DNA of 64,000 nt. Origin: DATCMH01 sp036563505 (GTDB lineage: Bacteria; Pseudomonadota; Alphaproteobacteria; Rhizobiales; Beijerinckiaceae). The notes below the pieces were generated by a model. That model searched no databases. It was given only the letters and a program-made list of their open reading frames with translations, and was not told the DNA's origin. This document shows, one piece after another, positions 34,234 through 42,260 of this stretch. Location of the stretch: contig DATCMH010000022.1 of assembly GCA_036563505.1 (NCBI GenBank), forward strand, positions 248,001-312,000, written 5' to 3'. Position 1 is the first letter of the stretch. The number at the start of each line of letters is the position of its first letter. The translations under genes and the position numbers were made by a program.

Positions 34234-35865
34234 TTACCGCGTCCGGCGGATCGCCGGGGCGGGCAGGCGGGCGATGCGGACGTTGACGCAAGCCGGCTTG
34301 CCGCTGGCGAGCGCCCGCTCCAGCGCCGGCCCAAGGTCTTCGGCGCGGGTCACGTATTCGCCGTGGCCGCCGAGCGCCTCGACGACCTTGTCGTAGCGCG
34401 TCGGCAGGAGGTCGCAGGAATGGGTGCGGTCGGGGCCGTAGGAGCGCAGCTGGATCTGGTGCTCGGCGTTCCAGGTCGCGTCGTTGCCGACCACCGCCAC
34501 GAAGGGCAGGCCGGCGCGCATGGCGGTGTCGAACTCCGTCATGTGAAAGCCGAAGGCACCGTCGCCCATCACCGCGACCACCGTCGCACCGGTGGCAAGG
34601 CGCGCGGCGATGGCGAACGGGGTCGCGGCCCCGATGGAGCCGGCGACGCCGTTGATGACGCGCTTGCCCGGCACGACGAGGCTTTGCGGCCACTGCCCGA
34701 TCTCGCCGCCGTCGCAGACGAGCACCGCCTCTCGGTCGGCCTCGAAGAGCGGCTGCAGAGCGCGGCAGAGCGCGACGGGGTGAACGGCCTCCTCGGCAGA
34801 TTCCGCATTGGCCCAGGCCGGCGGGCGATGGGCGATCGCTGCCGCGACCTCGTCCCGCCAAGCCGCGGAAGGGTGTGGGATTTCAGCCAGCGCCGTCAGC
34901 CGCTCGGCCGCGGCCGGCGCGTCGGCGAGGCTCGAGAGGACGAGGCGCGGACCCTTCTCCCGCGCGACGCGCTCGATCATCGCCGGTTCCGGATCGAGCA
35001 CGATGAGGCGGCAGGACGGATCGACGAAGGGCGGGTCGGCGAAGCGCAGGGTGAAGTCGTGCGCCTTGCCGACGAGCACGATCAGGTCGGCCTGGGGCAG
35101 GATCTCGGCAAAGGCCCCGAGCTTCGGATCGTTGACGCCCCGCGGGCTCTCGAGCCCGAGGACCGGCACCCCCGTCGCGGCTTCGAGCGCGGCGAGAACG
35201 CCGGCGTTCGAGGTCTGGCACAGATGCGGGCCGGCGAGGATCAGGGGGCGCTGGGCCTCCTCGATCGCGCCCAGCACGGCCCGCGCCGCGGCATCGCTCA
35301 AGGGGCGGCGCTCGGGCCCAAAGTCCTCCGCCGCGGGCCACAGCGCGTCGGTTTCCTCCAGGGTTGCGTCCAGGAGGTCGACGGGCAGGCTGACATGGAC
35401 AGGGCCGGGCCGGCCCGACGTAGCGATACGCACGGCTTCTGCCAGGTCGTGCGCGAGATTCTCGGCGGAAGCCGCGGTCCAGGACGCTTTCGTGACCGGC
35501 TCCGCCATGTCGGCCTGGCGCAATTCCTGGAAGGCGCCGCGGCCGAGCTCGTTCAGGCCGGCGTGACCGGACAGGAGGACGAGGGGGGCCTCCGCGGCCT
35601 GCGCCGTGCAGAGCGCCGCCACCGCGTTGGTGTGGCCCGCGCCTCCGGTCACGAGGGCGACGCCGCAGCGCCCGGTGAGCCGCGCGAAGGCGTCGGCCAT
35701 GTGGACGGCCGCGGCCTCGTGGCGGACGTGGATCAGCTGGAGCCCGGTGCCGAGCGCCGCGTCGAAGAGCGGCATGATGTGGTTGCCCGACAGGGTGAAG
35801 ACGGTGCGAAGACCGGCCCGGTCGAGCGCCCGGGCGAGCAGGTCGGCCCCTCTGAAAGCTGTCAT
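34234..35865 (-). CDS. thiamine pyrophosphate-dependent enzyme, acetolactate synthase-like
   Basis: This is a 543-residue TPP enzyme with the three-domain plan of acetolactate synthase and benzoylformate or oxalyl-CoA decarboxylases. The N-terminal domain has the catalytic glutamate at Glu50 in VRHEAAAVHMADAFARLTG. The central domain carries QRPLILAGPHL. The C-terminal TPP domain shows the GDG motif at residues 434-436 (VVAVMGDGAFGF) and ends in a GND rather than NN pair. No FAD motif can be judged from sequence alone. It lies between two Bug genes, so it probably decarboxylates or ligates the imported acid. The exact reaction is not assignable; it is unlikely to be the main IlvB because no IlvN is adjacent. 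Confidence 0.85.
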   Translation of the reverse strand: MTAFRGADLLARALDRAGLRTVFTLSGNHIMPLFDAALGTGLQLIHVRHEAAAVHMADAFARLTGRCGVALVTGGAGHTNAVAALCTAQAAEAPLVLLSGHAGLNELGRGAFQELRQADMAEPVTKASWTAASAENLAHDLAEAVRIATSGRPGPVHVSLPVDLLDATLEETDALWPAAEDFGPERRPLSDAAARAVLGAIEEAQRPLILAGPHLCQTSNAGVLAALEAATGVPVLGLESPRGVNDPKLGAFAEILPQADLIVLVGKAHDFTLRFADPPFVDPSCRLIVLDPEPAMIERVAREKGPRLVLSSLADAPAAAERLTALAEIPHPSAAWRDEVAAAIAHRPPAWANAESAEEAVHPVALCRALQPLFEADREAVLVCDGGEIGQWPQSLVVPGKRVINGVAGSIGAATPFAIAARLATGATVVAVMGDGAFGFHMTEFDTAMRAGLPFVAVVGNDATWNAEHQIQLRSYGPDRTHSCDLLPTRYDKVVEALGGHGEYVTRAEDLGPALERALASGKPACVNVRIARLPAPAIRRTR

Positions 35866-35879
35866 GGTCTCATCTATCG

Positions 35880-36854
35880 TTACGGGGCGGCGGGCGCGGC
35901 CTTGATGACTGCCGCCCATTTCTCGACCTGCGCCTTGAGATGGGCGCGCAGCGCGTCCGGCGTCGCGTCGTCCTGCTTCACCGGCTCGGTGCCGAGGTCG
36001 GCGAGGCGCTGCTTGACGGTCTCGTCCCTCAAGGCCGCCTGGAGCGCCCGGGTCACCTGCTCGATGACGGGCTTCGGCGTGCCCTTGGGCGCATAGAGCC
36101 CGTGCCAGACGCTCACCTCGAAGCCGGGCAGCCCCGCCTCGGCGCAGGGCGGCAGGTTCGGCAGCGCCGCGACCCGGGTTTTCGTCGTCACGCAATAGCC
36201 TTGGATGCGCTCGGCCCGGATCTGGGGACCGGTGTTCGTGACCTGGTCGCACATCACGTCGACCTGTCCACCCAGCATGTCGTTGATGGCGGGCCCGGTG
36301 CCCTGGTAGGCGACGGCGGTGGGCTTGACGTTCAGCGCGCCCGTCAGGAGCAGCGCGCACAGATGCGAGGCGGAGCCGCGCCCGGCATTGGCGACGGTGA
36401 TCTTGTCGCCGTTGGTTTTTAACTGCGCCACGAGCTCGGCGAAGCTCTTGGCCGGGAAGTTGGCCCGGGCGACGACGGCCTGCGGCACGTCGGCGACGAG
36501 GCCGATGGGCTCGAAATCCGCTATCGGATCGTAGGCGAGCTTGTCGTAGAGCGCCGGCGCCGTGGCGTGGCTGCTGTTGTGCAGGAACAGCGTGTAGCCG
36601 TCGGGCGCCGCGCGCGCCGCCCGGCCCGCGCCGACTGTGCCGCCGGCTCCGCCGACGCTCTCGATGACGATCTGCTGGCGGAGCGCCGTGCCCATCGCCT
36701 GGCCGAGCAGGCGCCCGACCACGTCCGTCGGCCCGCCCGCCGGGAAGGGAATGATCAGGGTGATCGGCCGGGCGGGATATTCCTGCGCGGCGGCGACGCC
36801 CGGCGCGAGAAGGGCGAGCGCCCCGATCAGGGCGCCTCGCAAGGTGTCGAGCAT
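35880..36854 (-). CDS. Bug/TctC-type periplasmic binding protein
   Basis: This is a 324-residue Bug receptor and the first gene of the reverse-strand operon. It has a Sec leader (MLDTLRGALIGALALLAPGV, then AAAQ) and the core YPARPITLIIPFPAGGPTDV, ESVGGAGGTVG, VANAGRGSASHLCALL and AVAYQGTGPAINDMLGGQ. It is divergent from a LysR gene, with about 120 bases between the starts that hold two inverted repeats. The LysR protein is the likely regulator. It precedes the TPP enzyme by 14 bases. Confidence 0.93.
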   Translation of the reverse strand: MLDTLRGALIGALALLAPGVAAAQEYPARPITLIIPFPAGGPTDVVGRLLGQAMGTALRQQIVIESVGGAGGTVGAGRAARAAPDGYTLFLHNSSHATAPALYDKLAYDPIADFEPIGLVADVPQAVVARANFPAKSFAELVAQLKTNGDKITVANAGRGSASHLCALLLTGALNVKPTAVAYQGTGPAINDMLGGQVDVMCDQVTNTGPQIRAERIQGYCVTTKTRVAALPNLPPCAEAGLPGFEVSVWHGLYAPKGTPKPVIEQVTRALQAALRDETVKQRLADLGTEPVKQDDATPDALRAHLKAQVEKWAAVIKAAPAAP

Positions 36855-36907
36855 CGGATCCTCCCGAAACAGGCTCTTACCGGCCTCTGATGCTCAGCTA
36901 TAAGGCG

Positions 36908-36922
36908 GGTTCGAGTTGAACC
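36908..36922. promoter_or_regulatory. candidate LysR operator
   Basis: A perfect 5-5-5 inverted repeat (GGTTC-GAGTT-GAACC) lies in the divergent region between the Bug operon and lysR. Its size fits a LysR-type recognition site. A second inverted repeat (GAGCTTC, 9-base spacer, GAAGCTC) at 36944-36966 lies in the lysR leader just before its start codon. Confidence 0.45.
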
Positions 36923-36975
36923 AAATCGAATTCTGCTCAAGGAGAGCTTCACGAAAAGCGAAGCTCGGGCCCGCC

Positions 36976-37878
36976 ATGGCGATCCGCGACCTGAAAACCT
37001 TCCTCGCCATCGCCGAGGGCGGCTCCTTCGCCGCCGCCGCACGCACCGTGCGCCGGACGCAATCGGCCGTCACGGTGCAGATGAAGGCGCTCGAAGAGGA
37101 ACTCGGCGTCTCGCTGTTCGACCGCTCGAAGCGCCCGCCCACCTTGAGCGAGGCCGGTCGGGCCCTGGTGCCCCGCGCGGCGGAGGTGGTGCGCGCCTAC
37201 GATCGCCTGTTCCAGGACGCGGGAGCCTCGGCCGTCGAGGGGCACCTGCGCCTCGGCGTCGTGCCGAGCGTGGTCACCGGCCTCATGCCCCGGGCGCTCG
37301 CGGCGCTGCGGGAAAAGTACCCCGCCATGCACGTCGAACTGACGGTGGGCCTCTCGCGCGACCTCGTGGAGCGGGTCCACCGCGACGGCCTCGACGCCGC
37401 CGTGATCAGCGACCTCCTGGAGGGCGGCACCGGCCTGCACTGGGCGCCCTTCGCCCGCGAGCCCCTCGTGCTCATCGCCCCGCCCGATGCGCTGGGCCGC
37501 CGCGCGGAGGACCTCATCGGCGCCTACCCCTTCATTCGCTACACCCGCCAGGCCTGGGTCGGGCAGATCATCGACGGCTATCTCAAGAAGAAGCGGCTCA
37601 AGGTGGCGGAAGCCATGACCCTCGACACCCTCGAGGCCGTCGCCGCCATGGTCCATCACGGGCTCGGCGTCTCCGTCGTGCCGCAGCGCGCCGGCGGCGA
37701 CCCGCTGGGCTCGCCCGTGCGCGTCGTGCCCTTCTCCGGTGCGCCGGCCCACCGAACCTTAGGTCTCGTACGGACGGCCAGCCACGCGAAGGCGGCCCTC
37801 GCCGAGGCGCTCCTGCGGGAATTGACGGCGCTCGCCGGATCGGCGGCGCCGCAAACGGTCAAACGGAAGCGAACCTAA
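36976..37878 (+). CDS. LysR-family transcriptional regulator
   Basis: This is a 300-residue LysR regulator. The winged helix fills residues 1-60 (IRDLKTFLAIAEGGSFAAAA, then SAVTVQMKALEEELGVSLFD). The C-terminal ligand domain starts near residue 90 (GHLRLGVVPSVVTGLMPRAL). The ATG at 36976 is the normal LysR start; the ATG at 36916 would add 20 residues that cover the leader inverted repeat. It is divergent from the Bug/TPP/nitroreductase operon and runs toward the succinate dehydrogenase-like operon, with a terminator between, so the former is the better target. Confidence 0.92.
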   Translation: MAIRDLKTFLAIAEGGSFAAAARTVRRTQSAVTVQMKALEEELGVSLFDRSKRPPTLSEAGRALVPRAAEVVRAYDRLFQDAGASAVEGHLRLGVVPSVVTGLMPRALAALREKYPAMHVELTVGLSRDLVERVHRDGLDAAVISDLLEGGTGLHWAPFAREPLVLIAPPDALGRRAEDLIGAYPFIRYTRQAWVGQIIDGYLKKKRLKVAEAMTLDTLEAVAAMVHHGLGVSVVPQRAGGDPLGSPVRVVPFSGAPAHRTLGLVRTASHAKAALAEALLRELTALAGSAAPQTVKRKRT

Positions 37879-37935
37879 ACTTCAGACTTATTCGATTTTT
37901 CTGAACTGCAGGGTCTGGTAGAAGCGCGGGGATCA

Positions 37936-37957
37936 GGGCCGGCCTCCGGCCCGTTTT
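37936..37957 (+). terminator. Rho-independent-like terminator after lysR
   Basis: A 7-base stem (GGGCCGG / CCGGCCC) with a 3-base loop is followed by GTTTTCC. It lies 58 bases after the lysR stop and 21 bases before the first gene of the next operon, so some leader transcription through it is possible. Confidence 0.55.
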
Positions 37958-37978
37958 CCGTTTGGAAGCCGATCGGCC

Positions 37979-38713
37979 ATGTCATCGTCCGCCGCGCCCG
38001 ACCTCTCCGTTTCGCTCTGGCGAGGCGGCACCGACGGCGCCTACCAGACCTATGCCGTGCCGGCGCGGGCGAACCAGACAGTGCTCGACGTCGTCACCTA
38101 TGTCCAGCGCCATCTCGACCCGACCCTGTCCTACCGTTTCGCCTGCCGGGTCGGCATGTGCGGCTCCTGCGCCATGACGGTGAACGGCCGCCCGCGCTGG
38201 ACCTGCCGCACACACGTCACGAAGGTCGCGAAGGGCGGCAAGCTCAAGATCGGTCCGCTCGCGAACTTGCCCGTCATCAAGGACCTCGCCGCCGACCTGC
38301 GGCCCTTCTTCGAGAAGTGGCAGGGCGCCAAGGGCGTCTTCGCACCTTCCAAAACCCGCCACGACCCGATCGAGGAGATCCGCCCCGACACGCCCGCGCG
38401 TCAGGCAGCGGATGCCGGCGTCGAATGCATCAACTGCGCGGTGTGCTACGCCGCCTGCGACACGGTGCGCTGGAACGACGACTATCTCGGCCCCGCGGCC
38501 CTCAACCGGGCCTGGACGCTCGTTAACGACGAGCGCGACGCCGGCAACCGGGACCGGTTGGGGACCGTCGCGGCTGCGGGCGGCTGCCATTCCTGCCACA
38601 GCCACCAGACCTGCCAGGAGCACTGCCCGCAGGGCCTCAACCCCACGCTCGCCATCGCCGGGCTCAAGCGCGCGACGGTGCAGGCCTACCTCAAGGGCGA
38701 GATCAAGGGATGA
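37979..38713 (+). CDS. succinate dehydrogenase/fumarate reductase iron-sulfur subunit
   Basis: This is a 244-residue iron-sulfur protein that passes electrons between the flavoprotein and the membrane anchors. The N-terminal ferredoxin fold binds a 2Fe-2S cluster through Cys56, Cys61, Cys64 and Cys76 (FACRVGMCGSC). The C-terminal domain has CINCAVCYAAC (Cys150, 153, 156, 160) and CHSCHSHQTCQEHCPQG (Cys203, 206, 212, 216) for the 4Fe-4S and 3Fe-4S centres. It is the first gene of the operon, ahead of the anchors and flavoprotein. In the usual SDH operon this subunit comes last, so the layout is unusual. The next start overlaps by four bases. Confidence 0.92.
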   Translation: MSSSAAPDLSVSLWRGGTDGAYQTYAVPARANQTVLDVVTYVQRHLDPTLSYRFACRVGMCGSCAMTVNGRPRWTCRTHVTKVAKGGKLKIGPLANLPVIKDLAADLRPFFEKWQGAKGVFAPSKTRHDPIEEIRPDTPARQAADAGVECINCAVCYAACDTVRWNDDYLGPAALNRAWTLVNDERDAGNRDRLGTVAAAGGCHSCHSHQTCQEHCPQGLNPTLAIAGLKRATVQAYLKGEIKG

Positions 38714-39039
38714 ACCTTCGCCTGTATCTCTGGCAGCGCGGCACAGCGGCGCTCATGGCGCCGCTCCTCCTCGTGCATCTGGCCGTGATCTTCTACGCCA
38801 CGCGCCAGGGGCTCACCGCTGCTGACATTCTCGCCCGCACGCGCGGCAGCTTCGCCTGGGCCCTCTTCTACGGCGCTTTCGTCGCAGCGGCGGCGATCCA
38901 CGCGAGCATCGGCCTGCGCACCATCCTGGCCGAATGGGGCCGGTTGCGCGGCCGGGCGCTCGATGCCGCGAGCGTCGCCTTCGGCGCGCTCCTCCTGATC
39001 CTCGGCCTTCGCGCCGTCGCCGCGGTGGTGCTGCCGTGA
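38710..39039 (+). CDS. succinate dehydrogenase/fumarate reductase membrane anchor (SdhC-like)
   Basis: This is a 109-residue membrane protein with three predicted helices: ALMAPLLLVHLAVIFYA, FAWALFYGAFVAAAAIHASI and AASVAFGALLLILGLRAVAA. Histidines in helices 1 and 2 are candidates for haem b ligands or quinone contacts. It overlaps both the iron-sulfur gene before it and the second anchor after it by four bases. Assignment rests on position, size and helix pattern, because anchor subunits are poorly conserved. Confidence 0.78.
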   Translation: MNLRLYLWQRGTAALMAPLLLVHLAVIFYATRQGLTAADILARTRGSFAWALFYGAFVAAAAIHASIGLRTILAEWGRLRGRALDAASVAFGALLLILGLRAVAAVVLP

Positions 39040-39383
39040 TCGCGCTCTCCGCCCATCGCCGCAGCCTGCTTTGGGCCGCGGCCCTGCTGCACCGGGCCTC
39101 GGGGCTGGCGCTCGCCGCCTTCCTGCCCCTGCATTTCCTGGTGCTGGGCTTAGCCATCCGCGGCGAGGCGCAGCTCGAAGACTTCCTGCGCTGGACCGAC
39201 GCGCCCCTCGTCAAGCTCGCCGAGGGCGTCCTCGTTTTCCTCGCCGCCGCCCACCTCCTCGGAGGCCTGCGGCTTCTCCTCGTCGAGAACGTGTCCTGGC
39301 GCAGCGGTCAGACGCGCCTCGCGGCGCTCGGCATCGGCACGGCGATGGGCCTCGCCTTCCTCTTCCTCGTGCGCGTGCTGTGA
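39036..39383 (+). CDS. succinate dehydrogenase/fumarate reductase membrane anchor (SdhD-like)
   Basis: This is a 115-residue second anchor with three helices. HRASGLALAAFLPLHFLVLGL carries two histidines, and LVFLAAAHLLGGLRLLLVE carries another, fitting a haem or quinone pocket. The GTG start at 39036 overlaps the previous stop. The RxSG-like motif in LLHRASGLALA resembles the SDH cytochrome b signature. It ends 8 bases before the flavoprotein start. The four subunits together would form a complex II-type enzyme in the inner membrane. Confidence 0.8.
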   Translation: MIALSAHRRSLLWAAALLHRASGLALAAFLPLHFLVLGLAIRGEAQLEDFLRWTDAPLVKLAEGVLVFLAAAHLLGGLRLLLVENVSWRSGQTRLAALGIGTAMGLAFLFLVRVL

Positions 39384-39391
39384 GGGCCGCG

Positions 39392-41125
39392 ATGATCGAA
39401 CGCCTCCGCACCGACATCCTGATCCTCGGCTCCGGCGGCGCCGGGCTCTTCGCGGCGCTCCACGCCCACGCGGCGAACCCGACCCTCTCGATCACGCTCG
39501 CCACCAAGGGCCTGCTCGGCAAATGCGGCTGCACCCGCATGGTGCAGGGCGGCTACAACGTGGCGCTGAATCCGGGCGACTCCGTCGAGCGCCACTTCAT
39601 GGACACGATCGAGGGCGGCAAGTGGCTGCCGAACCAGGAACTCGCCTGGACCCTCGTCACGAAGGCCGTCGAGCGGGTGCGCGAGCTCGAGAACGAGGTC
39701 GGCTGCTTTTTCGACCGCAACCCTGACGGCACGCTCCACGGCAAGGCCTTCGCCGGCCAGACCTTCGACCGCACGGTGCACAAGGGCGACCTCACCGGCA
39801 TCGAGATCATCAACCGCCTCATGGAGCAGGTCTGGGCGAGGCCCGGCGTCGACAAGCTCGAGGAGCACCGGGCGCTGGCCCTGATCCCGGCGAAGGACGG
39901 GGCCTCACTTGCCGGCGTGCTCATGGCCGACGTGCGCTCAGGCGCGCTTCGCTTCATCGAGGCGAAGGCCGTGCTGCTCGCCACCGGCGGCGGGCCGACG
40001 ATGTACCGCTATCACACCCCATCCGGCGACAAGAGCATGGACGGGCTCGCCATGGCGCTCAGGGCGGGCCTCCCGTTGCGCGACATGGAGATGGTGCAGT
40101 TCCATCCGACGGGGCTCTTGGCCGGCCCCGACACGCGCATGACCGGCACGGTGCTGGAGGAAGGGCTTCGCGGCGCCGGCGGCCATCTCCTCGACGGCTC
40201 GATGCGCCGCTTCATGGCCGACTACGACCCGAAGTTGGAGCGCGCCACCCGCGACGTGGTGAGCCGGGCGATCTACGCCGAGATGAAGGCCGGGCGCACG
40301 ACGCCGAACGGTGGCGTCTACATCCGCATGAGCCATCTCGGGCCGAAAGACGTCGCCAAGAAGTTCAAGGGCATGGTGGACCGCTGCCGCGACTGCGGCT
40401 TCGACCTCGCCGGCGGCCTCGTCGAGGTGGTGCCCACCGCCCACTATTTCATGGGCGGCGTGGTCTGCTCGGCCGACACCGCCACCGCGTGGCCGGGCCT
40501 CTTCGTCGCCGGCGAGGACGCGAGCGGCATGCACGGGGCGAACCGCCTCGGCGGCAACGGCGTCGCCAACTCCACGGTCTTCGGCGGCATCGCCGGCGAC
40601 GTGATGCCGGGCTGGATCGCGAGGAACCCCGGCCACCGCGCCCCCGACGAGGACGTGCTCGCCGCGGAAGCCGCGCGGGCGCTCCACCCCTTCGCGAAGA
40701 AGCCCGGCGACCTCAACGCCCTGCGCGAGGCGCTGCTGGATGCCATGTGGGAGGATGTCGGGGTCGTGCGCGACGCCGAGGGCTTAGGCCGAGGGCTCGC
40801 CCGCGTCGAGGCGATCGAGGCGGAGCTCCTCGAGAGCGGCATCCCGGATGGCGACCGCGCCTTCAATCTCACCTGGCACGACTGGCTGAACCTGCGGTCG
40901 CTGGTCGAGACGAGCCGGGTCATCGCGCTTGCGGCGCAGCGCCGGGAGAACTCCCGCGGCGCTCATTACCGCTCGGATTTCCCGGAGCCCGGGGAGCTTG
41001 CCGCCTCGCGCTACACCGTCGCGCGGCTGCAGGACGGTCGCGTCGCGATGACGGACGAGCCCGTGCGCTTCACCCATGTCCGGCCCGGCGAGACGCTTCT
41101 GGACGTCCCGGCCGCCGCGCAATGA
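39392..41125 (+). CDS. succinate dehydrogenase/fumarate reductase flavoprotein, lacking the FAD-linking histidine
   Basis: This is the 577-residue FAD subunit. The dinucleotide fold is ILILGSGGAGLFAALHA. Active-site features include HPTGLLAG, RATRDVVSRAIYAEMK and PTAHYFMGGV, then GANRLGGNGVANSTVFGG near the FAD. In most SdhA/FrdA proteins a histidine in the HTxxAQGG motif bonds covalently to FAD. Here the matching stretch is KCGCTRMVQGGYN, with Cys47 where the histidine should be. FAD is therefore probably not bound through His; loss of that bond in known enzymes weakens succinate oxidation more than fumarate reduction. The protein may work as a fumarate reductase or on another dicarboxylate. 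It is followed after 9 bases by a fumarase subunit. Confidence 0.9.
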   Translation: MIERLRTDILILGSGGAGLFAALHAHAANPTLSITLATKGLLGKCGCTRMVQGGYNVALNPGDSVERHFMDTIEGGKWLPNQELAWTLVTKAVERVRELENEVGCFFDRNPDGTLHGKAFAGQTFDRTVHKGDLTGIEIINRLMEQVWARPGVDKLEEHRALALIPAKDGASLAGVLMADVRSGALRFIEAKAVLLATGGGPTMYRYHTPSGDKSMDGLAMALRAGLPLRDMEMVQFHPTGLLAGPDTRMTGTVLEEGLRGAGGHLLDGSMRRFMADYDPKLERATRDVVSRAIYAEMKAGRTTPNGGVYIRMSHLGPKDVAKKFKGMVDRCRDCGFDLAGGLVEVVPTAHYFMGGVVCSADTATAWPGLFVAGEDASGMHGANRLGGNGVANSTVFGGIAGDVMPGWIARNPGHRAPDEDVLAAEAARALHPFAKKPGDLNALREALLDAMWEDVGVVRDAEGLGRGLARVEAIEAELLESGIPDGDRAFNLTWHDWLNLRSLVETSRVIALAAQRRENSRGAHYRSDFPEPGELAASRYTVARLQDGRVAMTDEPVRFTHVRPGETLLDVPAAAQ

Positions 41126-41134
41126 GACTCTGAG

Positions 41135-42094
41135 ATGATCCCGATCCACACCCTCCAGAGCGCCGCCGAGGCCCTGATGGCCAAGGCGGCCATCGAGATC
41201 CCGGAGGACTACCTCGCAGGACTCCGCCGCTGTGCCGACACCGAGCGCGGCGACCTCTCCGCCTTCGTCATCCAGGCCATGCTGGAGAACTACGAAGCGG
41301 CGAAGGAAGATCGCCGCGCCATGTGCGGCGATACGGGCGTGCCGCGCTGGTACGTCAAATACGGCAACGAGGCCCGCATCGAGGGCGGCCCGGTGGCGCT
41401 CGAAGCCGCCTTGCGCCGCGCCACGGCCAAGGCGACGGTGGACGTGCCCCTGCGACCCAACCGCGTCCATCCGCTCTGGCGCACCGACCACGACAACAAC
41501 GTCGGCATCAACGCGCCGGAGATCGAGTACGCCTTCCACCCGGAGGGCGACTGGGTCGACCTCGTCACGGTGCACAAGGGCGGCCTGTTCGGCTCGGATT
41601 ATCGCATGCTCTTCCCGGGCGACGGGATCGAAGGCATCAAGCGCTTCTACCTCGACACCCTCGTCGGGTTCGGCAAGCGGGGGCTCGCCTGCCAGCCCGC
41701 CATCGTCGGCGTGGGCCTCGGGGGCTCCAAGGACGCCTGCATGGTCCTCGGCAAACAGGCCTCGTGCCTGCGCACGGTGGGCAGTCGCAACCCCGACCCG
41801 AAGATCGCGGCGCTGGAGGACGAGCTGAAAGAGCTCGGCAATTCCATCGGCATGGGCGCCATGGGCTTCATGGGCTCCTCCATGGTGGTCGATTGCCACA
41901 TCGAGGTCGGCTACTGCCACACCGGCGGCATGCCGATGAGCGTGCACATGTTCTGCCTCTCCTCGCGTCGCGCCTGCGCCCGCGTCCACACCGACGGGCG
42001 GGTCGAGTTTCGCACCGATCCGGAGTGGTTCACGGATTACTCGCGCCGCGCCACCGTGGAGTGGGGCGAGCCGATGCTGCAGGCCGCCGAATGA
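41135..42094 (+). CDS. class I fumarate hydratase, alpha part
   Basis: This is a 319-residue iron-sulfur hydratase subunit (FumA N-terminal/TtdA type) that adds water to fumarate or a related acid. Candidate 4Fe-4S ligands sit in MCGDTGVPRWYV, GLGGSKDACMVLG and VDCHIEVGYCHTGG. The domain is carried as a separate chain, as in two-subunit fumarases and tartrate dehydratases. It follows the flavoprotein by 9 bases, so it is part of the same operon. The product of a fumarate-forming dehydrogenase would be its natural substrate. The beta part follows after a 166-base gap that contains a palindromic repeat. Confidence 0.9.
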   Translation: MIPIHTLQSAAEALMAKAAIEIPEDYLAGLRRCADTERGDLSAFVIQAMLENYEAAKEDRRAMCGDTGVPRWYVKYGNEARIEGGPVALEAALRRATAKATVDVPLRPNRVHPLWRTDHDNNVGINAPEIEYAFHPEGDWVDLVTVHKGGLFGSDYRMLFPGDGIEGIKRFYLDTLVGFGKRGLACQPAIVGVGLGGSKDACMVLGKQASCLRTVGSRNPDPKIAALEDELKELGNSIGMGAMGFMGSSMVVDCHIEVGYCHTGGMPMSVHMFCLSSRRACARVHTDGRVEFRTDPEWFTDYSRRATVEWGEPMLQAAE

Positions 42095-42102
42095 CCGAAC
42101 CC

Positions 42103-42220
42103 CGTCATTCCGGGGCTCAGCGAAGCCGAGAGCCCGGAATCCATGACCGGGTGAGCGGCCGCGATCAGCATTCGGCCCAGTCGTGGAGTCCGGGCTCGCC
42201 TACGGCGCCCCGGAATGACG
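42103..42220. repeat. palindromic intergenic repeat between the fumarase subunits
   Basis: The outer arms CGTCATTCCGGGGC (42103-42116) and GCCCCGGAATGACG (42207-42220) are perfect inverted copies. Inner arms GAGCCCGGA (42130-42138) and TCCGGGCTC (42189-42197) also pair. The whole unit could fold into a long stem. This CATTCCGGGGC-type element resembles dispersed repeats common in Hyphomicrobiales genomes. It sits between two genes whose products must pair and may affect their relative expression. Confidence 0.8.
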
Positions 42221-42260
42221 GCGGGAATGACAGAGCACAATTGAGCGAGCACCCTCTGCC

